Part shown: positions 27,008-36,300 of the stretch, piece after piece
Layout: each line of letters begins with the position of its first letter
Numbering within the stretch: the stretch's first letter is position 1
NCBI GenBank assembly: GCA_937901015.1
Contig: CALCGQ010000384.1
Coordinates: 1 to 47,903, forward strand
Direction of reading: 5' to 3'
Origin: an uncultured Bacteroidota bacterium
GTDB taxonomy: Bacteria > Bacteroidota > Bacteroidia > Bacteroidales > F082
DNA length: 47,903 nucleotides
Made by a program: the position numbers and the translations under genes
The notes under the pieces: model-generated
Databases searched by the model: none
Seen by the model: the letters and a program-made list of their open reading frames with translations, nothing else
What the model was told of the DNA's origin: nothing

Positions 27008-27787
27008 ATGAAATTTATCTCTACAAAGACAATCGATAAAATTGGCGTTATTACTTTTAATAATGATGACAAGCGAAATGCATTATGCACTGATATGCTA
27101 ATTGAGATTGAAGAAGCTTTCGATGGTTTTTCAAATAGTGATATTAGAGTAGTAATAATTAAGAGTAACTCCACTGCTAAAGTTTGGTGTGCAGGTTTGA
27201 ACATTAAAAACCTACCCGACCCAGGTAGTGATCCTCTACCTTACAATCACCCGTTGGAAAGTTTAATGCGTAAGATCGAGGATTTTCAGGCTCCAGTTAT
27301 TGCAATGGTAACGGGTACCGTTTGGGGAGGTGGATTTGATCTGGCCATTACATGTGACATGATTATCGGTTCACCAGAATGTTCTTTCGCCATTACTCCA
27401 GCTAAAATTGGTGTTCCATATAATACAAGCGGACTACTTCATTTCTTAAATGTTGTGGAAATGAACATCGCAAAAGAAATGTTCTTCACCGCTAAGCCAT
27501 TGATAGCTGATAGAGCGTATAATCTTGGTCTAATAAACCATCTTGTGAATAAAGATGAAATTGAAGATTTCACAATGAATATTGCTACGTCAATTTCACA
27601 AAATTCTCCTTTAAGCATACGGGTAGTAAAAGAACAACTAAACCTTCTTGGAAAAGCAAAGTCAATTACACCAGATATAATGGAAAGAATTAATTATCTA
27701 AGATCAAAAGCATATTCAAGTTCTGATTATCAAGAAGGGAAAAGTGCATTCCTCGAAAAACGCAAGCCAATTTTCAAGGGTAATTAA
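27008..27787 (+). CDS. scpB: ScpB/YgfG-like methylmalonyl-CoA decarboxylase, crotonase superfamily
   Basis: This is a 259-aa cytoplasmic enzyme. From memory it aligns well with Escherichia methylmalonyl-CoA decarboxylase along its length: KVWCAGLNIKNLP versus KVFSAGHDIHELP, GSDPLPYNHPL versus GRDPLSYDDPL, TGTVWGGGFDLAIT versus EGSVWGGAFEMIMS, IGVPYN versus LGVPYN, and the ending SSDYQEGKSAFLEKRKP. The oxyanion-hole glycine region (GGGFD) and Tyr in GVPYN are present. The position matching the Escherichia active-site His66 is Leu64 here. Role would be decarboxylation of methylmalonyl-CoA to propionyl-CoA. It is divergent from TlpA 1 and runs toward the T9SS protein 12 bases downstream. Confidence 0.8.
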   Translation: MKFISTKTIDKIGVITFNNDDKRNALCTDMLIEIEEAFDGFSNSDIRVVIIKSNSTAKVWCAGLNIKNLPDPGSDPLPYNHPLESLMRKIEDFQAPVIAMVTGTVWGGGFDLAITCDMIIGSPECSFAITPAKIGVPYNTSGLLHFLNVVEMNIAKEMFFTAKPLIADRAYNLGLINHLVNKDEIEDFTMNIATSISQNSPLSIRVVKEQLNLLGKAKSITPDIMERINYLRSKAYSSSDYQEGKSAFLEKRKPIFKGN

Positions 27788-27799
27788 CATAACCACATT

Positions 27800-30331
27800 A
27801 TGAATCAGAATAAACAAGACATAAAGAACAATAAAAATCTCCTTAAAATGAGAAAACTAATACTCCTTCTATTATTGATTTCTATCTCATCACTATCCGT
27901 ATATGCTCAAATACCAACCACTCAGGATTGTAAAGGTGCAATAGCTGTTTGTGACTATATATATGTTGAAGATTCAACTGCAAATGGATTTGGTGCCTAC
28001 TTTGAAATACCAAATGGAGGAAACAACTGCCCAAATCATTGTGTGGATGGAGAAAATAATAGTAGATGGTATATATGGACTGTTGTTGAACCTGGTGACT
28101 TAAGGTTTGAAATTACACCACAGGTACAATCGGATGATTATGACTGGGCTGTTTACGACCTTACAAACTATACTTGTGATGAAATTTGGAATAATGTTGG
28201 TAATATACAGGTAAGCTGCAATGCTGCTGGTGGTGGTGGTTATCAAGGAACTACAGGAATAAGCTCGCTCAATGGTGGAACATCAAGTTGTAATAATGGT
28301 GGTCCAACAAATAAATGGAATGCTGATTTACCAGTACTTGAAGGTGAGACATATGTATTGATAGTAAGTGATTGGACTCAAACTCCGGGAGGATATACAC
28401 TCGATTTTTCTGCATCAACAGCAGTAATTTTTGATGATCAAAAACCATTCTTAGAATACATCGGTGGTGATCTTATTACATCGTGTGCTACAAATGAGCT
28501 AACAATAAAATTCAATGAAAATGTTAAATGCAGTTCGATCCAACCCAATGATTTTAACCTAGCAGGCCCAGGTGGACCATATACAGTCGATAGTATATAT
28601 GGTGAAACATGTGACCTTGGAGGTAGTAACGAAAGAGAATATACAATATTTTTCACTCCTGCCATCTATCAAGGAGGTGATTTCACCCTCGAAATAAAGC
28701 AGTTCAGCTTTATATCCGACGCTTGCAACAACTATGCAAACAACGTAACTTATGACTTTGAAATAGACCTTGACTCACCTGATGCTGATGCAGGAGAAGA
28801 TATTGATATTCCTTACGCAGCAACTGCAACACTTGACGGATCAGTAAGCGGCGGATCAGGTAGTTTCTTTTATTCATGGGAACCACCAGATTTGCTGATC
28901 AATCCTAATATCCAAAATCCAACAACAGTAAGTATGACATCAAGCACAGAATTTATACTTTCTGTTAGTGATCAGCAATCCTCATGTGTAGGTGAAGATA
29001 CAGTTTGGGTTAATGTAGTTGGAGGTCCATTGGGTATTTCCATGAGCGCCAGCAGTGATGAAATTTGCAATGGTGAACGAGTAGATTTATTTGTACTACC
29101 CGACGGTGGAGCTGGAAGTTATGAATACATCTGGACATCAAACCCTGCAGGATTTAACTCAACAGTACAATACCCATCCGACTTTCCCATTGATAACATT
29201 TGGTATATTGTTGAAGTTACCGACGGGTACACCATTCTTATGGATAGTATTTTTGTTGAAGTTCATCAGCTTCCTATTTCTTATGCAGGTGAAGATCAGG
29301 TTATAAATGAGGGAACTATAACAACTCTTGAAGGTAGTGCCAATGGTGGAAATGGAAGTTACTCATATCAGTGGGAACCATCAAGTTGGCTTGAAACAAA
29401 TACAATTGCTAACCCTACTACTTTGCCATTGTTTGAACCCACAGTTTTTAGCCTATGGATAACAGATGGCAATAATTGTGTAAGTGAGCCTGACAATGTA
29501 TTGATAAATGCAAGTGGTGGTGGTTTGGCCGCATTCCCTTTGTCGGATAATACAGAAATATGCTTGGGACAGTCAACCACTATATATGCAAATGCCTCAG
29601 GTGGTGGTATGGAATATACTTATGAATGGACTTCTGATCCAACGGGATTCTCTTCAAGCGAGCCATCTTTTGAAGTTATACCAGAAGAAACAACAACTTA
29701 CAATCTACTTCTCAAAGACCAATTTGATAATGAGGTTTATGCAACTATTACAATCATTGTAAACCCATTACCAATTGTTAATTTAATCCCTGCAAACTCC
29801 AATGTTATTGGTATTGATACTATTGTTGCCTGTGTGAGAGATACAGTAGTTCTGGATGCAGGTTTTGACAGTGACCCACCAAATACCGAATATTTTTGGA
29901 TTGAAGATAATTATGTTAATCGTATTAATGTTGCATCAACCAATGGAAATTGGATTGTATTTCAAACACATTCAGTAAGAGTTACGAATGGTATTACAGG
30001 CTGCATAAATAATGGGGCTGTTACCATTTTGTTTGAATTTGACGAATGTGCTATCAGTGTACCAGAGAATCAGATAAATTTAAAGGATATTATACAAGTT
30101 CAACCTAATCCGAATAATGGCAACTTCGAAATTGTGACCTCAGAAAGGCTAGTAAATCTTGAGGTTATGGTATATGATTCGTTTGGTAGCTTGGTATTTA
30201 AAGAAGTTCACAATAGTGCTTTCCAGGCGGGTTATAAACTTAGTGTACAATCTAATCTATCAACAGGTATTTACTACTTACATGTAATATCAGGAGATTC
30301 AAGAGCCGTTAACAAGATTATTGTTTATTAG
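27800..30331 (+). CDS. Large T9SS-exported surface protein with PKD-like repeats
   Basis: The ORF start gives 843 aa, but a normal signal peptide begins at the internal ATG at 27848 (MRKLILLLLLISISSLSVYAQ), which I favour. The mature protein begins with a cysteine-rich jelly-roll-like block (CDYIYVEDSTANGFG, then WTVVEPGDLRFEI, about residues 50-200) that is common at the N-terminus of gliding-associated surface proteins. Several Ig/PKD-like repeats of 80-100 residues follow (ADAGEDIDIPYAATATLDGS; SYAGEDQVINEGTITTLEGS). It ends in a type A T9SS sorting domain (VQPNPNNGNFEIV to AVNKIIVY). It is a likely adhesin or surface structural protein. The stop lies 8 bases from the convergent TlpA gene. 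Confidence 0.85.
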   Translation: MNQNKQDIKNNKNLLKMRKLILLLLLISISSLSVYAQIPTTQDCKGAIAVCDYIYVEDSTANGFGAYFEIPNGGNNCPNHCVDGENNSRWYIWTVVEPGDLRFEITPQVQSDDYDWAVYDLTNYTCDEIWNNVGNIQVSCNAAGGGGYQGTTGISSLNGGTSSCNNGGPTNKWNADLPVLEGETYVLIVSDWTQTPGGYTLDFSASTAVIFDDQKPFLEYIGGDLITSCATNELTIKFNENVKCSSIQPNDFNLAGPGGPYTVDSIYGETCDLGGSNEREYTIFFTPAIYQGGDFTLEIKQFSFISDACNNYANNVTYDFEIDLDSPDADAGEDIDIPYAATATLDGSVSGGSGSFFYSWEPPDLLINPNIQNPTTVSMTSSTEFILSVSDQQSSCVGEDTVWVNVVGGPLGISMSASSDEICNGERVDLFVLPDGGAGSYEYIWTSNPAGFNSTVQYPSDFPIDNIWYIVEVTDGYTILMDSIFVEVHQLPISYAGEDQVINEGTITTLEGSANGGNGSYSYQWEPSSWLETNTIANPTTLPLFEPTVFSLWITDGNNCVSEPDNVLINASGGGLAAFPLSDNTEICLGQSTTIYANASGGGMEYTYEWTSDPTGFSSSEPSFEVIPEETTTYNLLLKDQFDNEVYATITIIVNPLPIVNLIPANSNVIGIDTIVACVRDTVVLDAGFDSDPPNTEYFWIEDNYVNRINVASTNGNWIVFQTHSVRVTNGITGCINNGAVTILFEFDECAISVPENQINLKDIIQVQPNPNNGNFEIVTSERLVNLEVMVYDSFGSLVFKEVHNSAFQAGYKLSVQSNLSTGIYYLHVISGDSRAVNKIIVY

Positions 30332-30339
30332 AAATTGTG

Positions 30340-31725
30340 TTACTGAGAATTATATTTATCCATAAATCTTTTTATATATAATTCCATATTTTCCTCGGGC
30401 ATTGGCAGATGAACATAGGCTACTGTACCATCAGGATTAATAAGTATATAGGATGGATAAGCTTTGATATTGTAATCTTCCAGAACTAGAATATTATCTC
30501 CGGTTTGGATAATTGGCCAAGTATAACCTCTGTCACTTGCATAACTAGATATATTATTGACATTATCACCAGCCACTACTAACAACATTTCAAAACCTAA
30601 CTGCTTCTCAAGATCATCCAGTAATGGCATATGAAATTCACACATGCTGCATTCATCAATTACGAAACTTAATAGAACAAACTTACCCATATAATCTGAT
30701 AAGGATAATGTATCCCCACTGGAGTTTAGCAAACTAAATTGAGGAGCCATAGTTCCACCCTGCAGCTCTTGTAATTTGACAATATAGTTCATCGCAATCC
30801 TCCTGTTTTCTTCATACTCCGATTTAGTAGCGATCTCCGACAATTTCTCAATCACTTTTTCACCGTTTACATACCTATCAAAATAATATCTGGAAAGCAA
30901 TTGCATTATCACAATTTCACTAATCCTTGAATCTTTTGCAATTAAAGTATCTCGATTAACAAGATCTGCCAATCCTGAAACCGACCCGATTTGATTTATT
31001 GATGGCAATAAATCCTCATATCTAAATGTTTTTTCAGAATCAAAATAACTTTTGAAGAATTCCTTGAAAAAATCAGCATATTGAATATTATCATATAGTA
31101 CTGGCTTATTGATAAAATAATTAACCAGAATTTTGGCATTACTCTGCTTTCTACTTAACCACAACAAAGATGCTAGAGAATACTCAACATAATCTATTAC
31201 AAATTCTGTTTTATTGTCACCATACTTATTTCGCATTTCGGCAACAAAGCCCATAACTACTGATTTATCTCTGCTGCGGTAAATACTATTAACATTATTG
31301 TATACAAAATCATTGTAATCAAGATTAAAGTCTTCAATGGCTTTCTGCACTCCATCTTCATCTGATGAAATATTAAATCTAAGAGGTAGCCTATCAAAAA
31401 TTGACCCTTTTTGTGCGGATGTATCTATGGGAATAGTAAAATTATATTTTGTTCCTGGGGTTAGGTAAAACTCACCTCTATCAAGGCCAAGTGCCAGATA
31501 AGCAAACTGAATAACGGATGACTCTATTTGTAACGAGAAATTACCATTATCATCAGTTTTTGTATCTCCGATATTTTTTTCAAGGTTTGAAAATAGATCG
31601 GCATAGGTAATAACCCTTACAAGCTTGTTGGGTTGATGATCAGCTGACCCGTCGATGGAAATATTTTGCGCGATCGATGAGTTAGCTAATACTAATAAGA
31701 TCAAAACTATAAGATGCTTAATCAT
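30340..31725 (-). CDS. TlpA-type thioredoxin-fold protein with atypical CSMC motif (paralogue 2)
   Basis: A signal peptide (MIKHLIVLILLVLANSSIAQ) is followed by a DUF4369-like domain, a helical middle and a thioredoxin-like C-terminus (about 325-455). The active-site segment reads FVIDECSMCEFHMPLL, so the usual Trp before CxxC is missing and the motif is CSMC (Cys359, Cys362). The cis-Pro loop NIKAYPSYILINPDG is present. It is a periplasmic paralogue of the 25586-26941 protein with the same domain order and near-equal length. It lies 100 bases after coaD on the same strand; a TACTTTTC box 22 bases before its ATG suggests its own promoter. Redox activity with a different partner is inferred. 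Confidence 0.85.
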   Translation of the reverse strand: MIKHLIVLILLVLANSSIAQNISIDGSADHQPNKLVRVITYADLFSNLEKNIGDTKTDDNGNFSLQIESSVIQFAYLALGLDRGEFYLTPGTKYNFTIPIDTSAQKGSIFDRLPLRFNISSDEDGVQKAIEDFNLDYNDFVYNNVNSIYRSRDKSVVMGFVAEMRNKYGDNKTEFVIDYVEYSLASLLWLSRKQSNAKILVNYFINKPVLYDNIQYADFFKEFFKSYFDSEKTFRYEDLLPSINQIGSVSGLADLVNRDTLIAKDSRISEIVIMQLLSRYYFDRYVNGEKVIEKLSEIATKSEYEENRRIAMNYIVKLQELQGGTMAPQFSLLNSSGDTLSLSDYMGKFVLLSFVIDECSMCEFHMPLLDDLEKQLGFEMLLVVAGDNVNNISSYASDRGYTWPIIQTGDNILVLEDYNIKAYPSYILINPDGTVAYVHLPMPEENMELYIKRFMDKYNSQ

Positions 31726-31747
31726 AGATTAAATTTTAAGCAATAAC

Positions 31748-31755
31748 GAAAAGTA
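31748..31755 (-). promoter_or_regulatory. Possible -7 box before TlpA paralogue 2
   Basis: TACTTTTC differs from TAnnTTTG at the last base and ends 22 bases before the ATG. It suggests this gene can be transcribed separately from tsaD-coaD, though read-through across the 100-base gap is also possible. Confidence 0.3.
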
Positions 31756-31825
31756 TTATGGTTTGTTATTTATCGATAAAAGTGAAATATTAATAAATCT
31801 TAAAGAATTAGTAAATTAAAGACTG

Positions 31826-32284
31826 CTAATAAACAACCTCTTTTGGAATTAATCCACTTACATCGCCACCATGCCTAATAACATCTCTTACAATTGATGA
31901 GGAGATTGGTGAATATTCAGGTTCGGTAAGAAAAAACACGGTTTCAACTCCGTCAGCAAGTTTTCTATTTATCTGACCTATACCTCTTTCAAATTCAAAA
32001 TCCGCTGATGTACGTAGCCCCCTCAGTATATAATTAGCCTTTTTTTGATTGCAAAAACGGATTGTCAACCCAGAATATGATTCAACGGAGACAGTGTCAT
32101 CTTCACTAAAAATATTGGCTAACCATTGTATTCTTTGCTCAAGGGTAAACATATGATTCTTATCAGAATTCATTCCAATTCCAATAATAATTTTGTCAAA
32201 CAATGGAATTGCTCTTTTAACAATGGATACATGTCCTAAGGTAACCGGATCAAAAGAACCCGGAAAAACTGCTATTCTTTCCAT
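31826..32284 (-). CDS. coaD: Phosphopantetheine adenylyltransferase
   Basis: CoaD transfers AMP from ATP to 4'-phosphopantetheine to form dephospho-CoA, the penultimate step of CoA synthesis. The 152-aa protein shows the nucleotidyltransferase motif FPGSFDPVTLGHVSIVKRA near the N-terminus, RGLRTSADFEFERGI with the substrate-contacting Arg-Gly-Leu-Arg, and TEPEYSPISSSIVRDVIRHGGD at the C-terminal ISSS-type motif. It is full length. It follows tsaD on the same strand with 54 bases between and is probably cotranscribed. Confidence 0.95.
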   Translation of the reverse strand: MERIAVFPGSFDPVTLGHVSIVKRAIPLFDKIIIGIGMNSDKNHMFTLEQRIQWLANIFSEDDTVSVESYSGLTIRFCNQKKANYILRGLRTSADFEFERGIGQINRKLADGVETVFFLTEPEYSPISSSIVRDVIRHGGDVSGLIPKEVVY

Positions 32285-32338
32285 AGTATCAGTAATTGAA
32301 ATGTAAAGATAGGTGTTTTCTTGATTTTAGTGGATAAA

Positions 32339-33352
32339 TTAGAAACTACTCCTTGCATAAGGTGTAACATTCTGACTTGCAAAATCCTTATCCAGATATT
32401 TAAAGTATCCGGCAATGGCAATCATGGCAGCATTATCAGTTGTAAACTTGAATCCAGGAATAAATACTTTCCACCCCTCTTCTTCGGCTGTTTCTGTAAT
32501 CTTATTACGAAGTCCAGAATTAGCACTTACCCCTCCAGCAATAGCAACCTCAGTAATACCTGTTTGAGCTACTGCCTTCTTAAGTTTATCAAGTAATATT
32601 TCAATAATTGTCCGCTGAATTGAGGCGGCCAAGTCAGCTTTGTTCTTTTCAATAAAATTATCATCTTTCTTCAGATTGTCCCTGAGAAAATATAAAAATG
32701 ATGTTTTCAAACCACTAAAACTATAGTCGAGTTCACCAATTCGTGGTTTTGGAAATTTATAGGCTTGTGCATCACCAATCTTGGCCAGCTTGTCTATTTC
32801 AGGTCCTCCAGGATAGGGCAAACCCATTATTTTAGCTGCCTTATCAAAAGCTTCACCTGCTGCATCATCAATTGTAGAACCAATTATGTGCATATCTGAG
32901 GGGCTACTAACCTTCACTATTTGAGTATGACCTCCTGAAACAGTAAGACATAAAAACGGAAATGAAGGTGATTTTGAACCATCATCATCATTCAAGAAAT
33001 GGGCAAGTATATGTGCTTTAAGATGGTCAACTTCAATAATCGGAATATCCAATGCAAGGGCAAAAGATTTGGTAAATGAAGTACCTACCAGAAGTGATCC
33101 AAGTAAGCCCGGACCCCTTGTAAATGCAATGGCATCCAATTGATTTTTACTTATCTTTGCTTCCTTTAGCGCAACATCAACAACGGGAATAATATTTTGT
33201 TGGTGGGCCCGCGAAGCTAGCTCAGGGACAACTCCGCCATAGGAACTATGAACACTTTGATTTGCAATTATATTGGATAATACCCTGGAGTTTTTAATTA
33301 CTGCCGCAGAAGTATCATCACATGATGATTCGATGCCTAATATATATGTCAT
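32339..33352 (-). CDS. tsaD: tRNA N6-threonylcarbamoyladenosine transferase component TsaD
   Basis: TsaD (Kae1/Gcp) forms the t6A modification at A37 of ANN-decoding tRNAs together with TsaB and TsaE. The 337-aa protein begins ILGIESSCDDTSAAVI, has VPELASRAHQQNI, the metal-binding HLKAH (HxxxH), VSGGHTQIVKV, GEAFDKAAKIMGLPYPGG, AIAGGVSANSGLR and TTDNAAMIA with the third metal ligand Asp. It is complete. The ATG is back-to-back with the start codon of the tamB-like gene on the other strand (33352/33353), so each promoter must lie within the opposite coding region. Cotranscribed with coaD. Confidence 0.95.
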   Translation of the reverse strand: MTYILGIESSCDDTSAAVIKNSRVLSNIIANQSVHSSYGGVVPELASRAHQQNIIPVVDVALKEAKISKNQLDAIAFTRGPGLLGSLLVGTSFTKSFALALDIPIIEVDHLKAHILAHFLNDDDGSKSPSFPFLCLTVSGGHTQIVKVSSPSDMHIIGSTIDDAAGEAFDKAAKIMGLPYPGGPEIDKLAKIGDAQAYKFPKPRIGELDYSFSGLKTSFLYFLRDNLKKDDNFIEKNKADLAASIQRTIIEILLDKLKKAVAQTGITEVAIAGGVSANSGLRNKITETAEEEGWKVFIPGFKFTTDNAAMIAIAGYFKYLDKDFASQNVTPYARSSF

Positions 33353-36300
33353 TTGAAGAATAAATCTGGCAACAAAAATATTAAAAAAAAACTTCTCAAG
33401 TTCATCTTATATATGCTTCTTGTGATTTCGATAATACCAGTATCTCTAACACTGCTTTTTCAAAGTCCAATTGTTCAAACTATCACCGCACGACTTGCAG
33501 CTGATTATTTGTCAAAAGACCTAGATCAAGAAATTAGAATTAATAGTATTAAAATTGGAATATTTAGTGGAATTAATGTTGTTGGTTTAGATGTTCGTGA
33601 TCACCATAACAATACACTTATTGGTATAGGTAGGCTAAGTGCATTGCCAGAACTCTCTAACTTTAGTTTTTCAAACCTTAGATTCGAAACCATTAAAATT
33701 GACAGTGTTCAGTTTATTATGGGTTCCTATAAAGATGAAGACAATAGTAATTTAAACCTGTTAATTAATAGCTTTAGAAGTGAGAGCAGCAGTGGAAACA
33801 ATGCAGAATTTCGACTATATGTGAATAGTTTGTCGGTTACAAATTCAAAATTTAATCTGTTTAATGAAAATCGAGATTACGATGGTGGCGATAAAACCAT
33901 AGATTACGCAAATATTATAATTGATAATATCGATGGAAACATTGACTACTTTACCATTGTTAACGACTCCCTTAACTTCAGGGTTAATGAGTTAACGGCC
34001 AATGAAAAATCTGGAATACAGATTAAGAAGATGAGTAGCGACATCTCAATTTCATCAAGTAGTTTGAAAACAACTAATGGTTTAATTGCATTAAACAATT
34101 CCAATATTGACCTTGATTTTGAAATGTTATATTCCAGTTATCAATCGATGAGTTATTACATTGATTCCGTTGTGATGATTGGTGATATTCGCCCAACTAC
34201 AATTGACATGGCTGATATTGGCTATTTTGCTGATATCCTTTTTGAGATGCCCAATATTGTAGGTGTGACAGGAAAAATGAAAGGTACCGTAACTGATCTT
34301 GTTGGAACTGACCTAAAGATTAAATATGGTGATAATACCAGAGTATCGGGAGATGTTAAGTTTGTTGGATTACCAGACTTTTTTACTTCATATATGACTG
34401 GTGAAAATCTAAGACTTACATCGAATTCAAAAGATATATCAGCCTTCTTTTTACCCATAGAAAGCAAACACATCGATGTATCCAGTATACTACCTGAAGG
34501 TGAGCAAGTAACAGTTTTCGCTGATTTTAAAGGATATTATGAAGACTTTAATAGTAAGCTTAATGTGGTTCTTAATCATGGTTCCATTGTAGCAGATATT
34601 GATTATAAAACAAAGAATAATTATACAACTATCAATGCTTCATTGGTATCTGACAGTCTTGCAATTGGCAAGTTCCTGAATATGAATGATATTCTTGGGC
34701 AAACCAGTTTTGATCTAAAAGTAAATGTCGCAGGTGATGATATGTATAAGTTTGACTATAATGTAAGTGGTAAGATAACTAATACAGACATACTAGGGTA
34801 CAACTATCGCAGGATCGGAGTAATTGGAAGCTATATTGATGATTCCGTTAAAGCGGAGATTAGAGTTGGTGACAAAAACCTAATGATGGTTTCAAATATA
34901 ATTGCTGATATTGGTAATAATCAGGTATATGATTTATCTGCAAATATTGTTAAGGCAAACCTTCACAAACTACACCTTTGGAGTGATCAACCATTAACTA
35001 TTAGCAGCATAATAGATGCTAATATTGTTGGAACGGATATTAAAACTCTTGATGCAGATATCTTTCTTAAAAACAACACGATTTCTTTTACTAAGCATGA
35101 ATATAAACTAGATAGTATATCACTTACTAAGCATACCAATTCAGATATGTATACAATTACTGAACTTAGTTCAGGTGTAATTGATGCTACTGCCAAAGGT
35201 GAATATGATTTATCCACAGTATCAAATAGCTTTATCGAGTTAATTGATAACTATTTTGATATTATACCAGGAGATGACTCCACAAGGATTAAAGTTGACA
35301 AAAACATTGAATTGGATATGGTAATTCGTAAACCAAAGATATTAACGGAACAATTCTTTTCTGGAATTGCAATCGCACCAAATACTAGTTTGAAATCAAA
35401 AATAGACTTTACAACCAACAAACTGGATTTGGATTTGATTTCCAAGAAAATAAGAATCAATGACGTTATTTTGGATACAAACAAATTAATCGTATTCACC
35501 CATCATGATAAAATCATAAGTGAATTTTCAATTGATAACCTTATTCTTAAAGATAGCACCCCTACCGATAGTGTAGTACTAGGTATCGATAATTTTAGCA
35601 TATCTTCCAGAATTGGGGACGACTCAATAACTTATGGTATCAACTGGAAAAACTGGAACCAGACAACCCGAAACTCAGGTGAAATTGAAGGTTATATTGC
35701 AAGAAACAATGACTCTACTCTATTTAACTTTGGAAAAGCCAATGTGTTTATCAATGATTTAATGTGGGATATTGACACTAATAATCTGGTACTTATGTAT
35801 GATAACAAAGTCTACTTTCACGACTTCTTCATAAATGCTGGCAAATCTAGGTTTAAACTTATTGGAACATTACCCAGAACAGAAAATGATTCACTCATGG
35901 CTCAGTTCAAAGACTGGGACTTGTCAAACTTTGATCTAATTACCAAACCCATGAATTTAGACCTTGATGGTCAAATTAATGGAGAGCTAAAACTTAGTAT
36001 AATTCATGATAACCCAACATTAATATCAAATATTAATATTACAGATTTAGGGTTAAATGATGAATATCTAGGTGATGCAAACATTATTAACACTTGGGAC
36101 AACTCTACTAATTCTATATTTCTTAAGTCACAAATAATTAGAAAAGGGAATGTGGGCAAAGGAGAAATTTTCAAAGCTGACGGATATTACCAACCTCTTA
36201 AAGACAAGGATAATCTAAAGATTGATGTATCCTTCGATAAGTTTAAAATCAGAACCTTCGAGCCATTTTTATCAAGCTTTGTAAATGAAATAGAAGGTAC

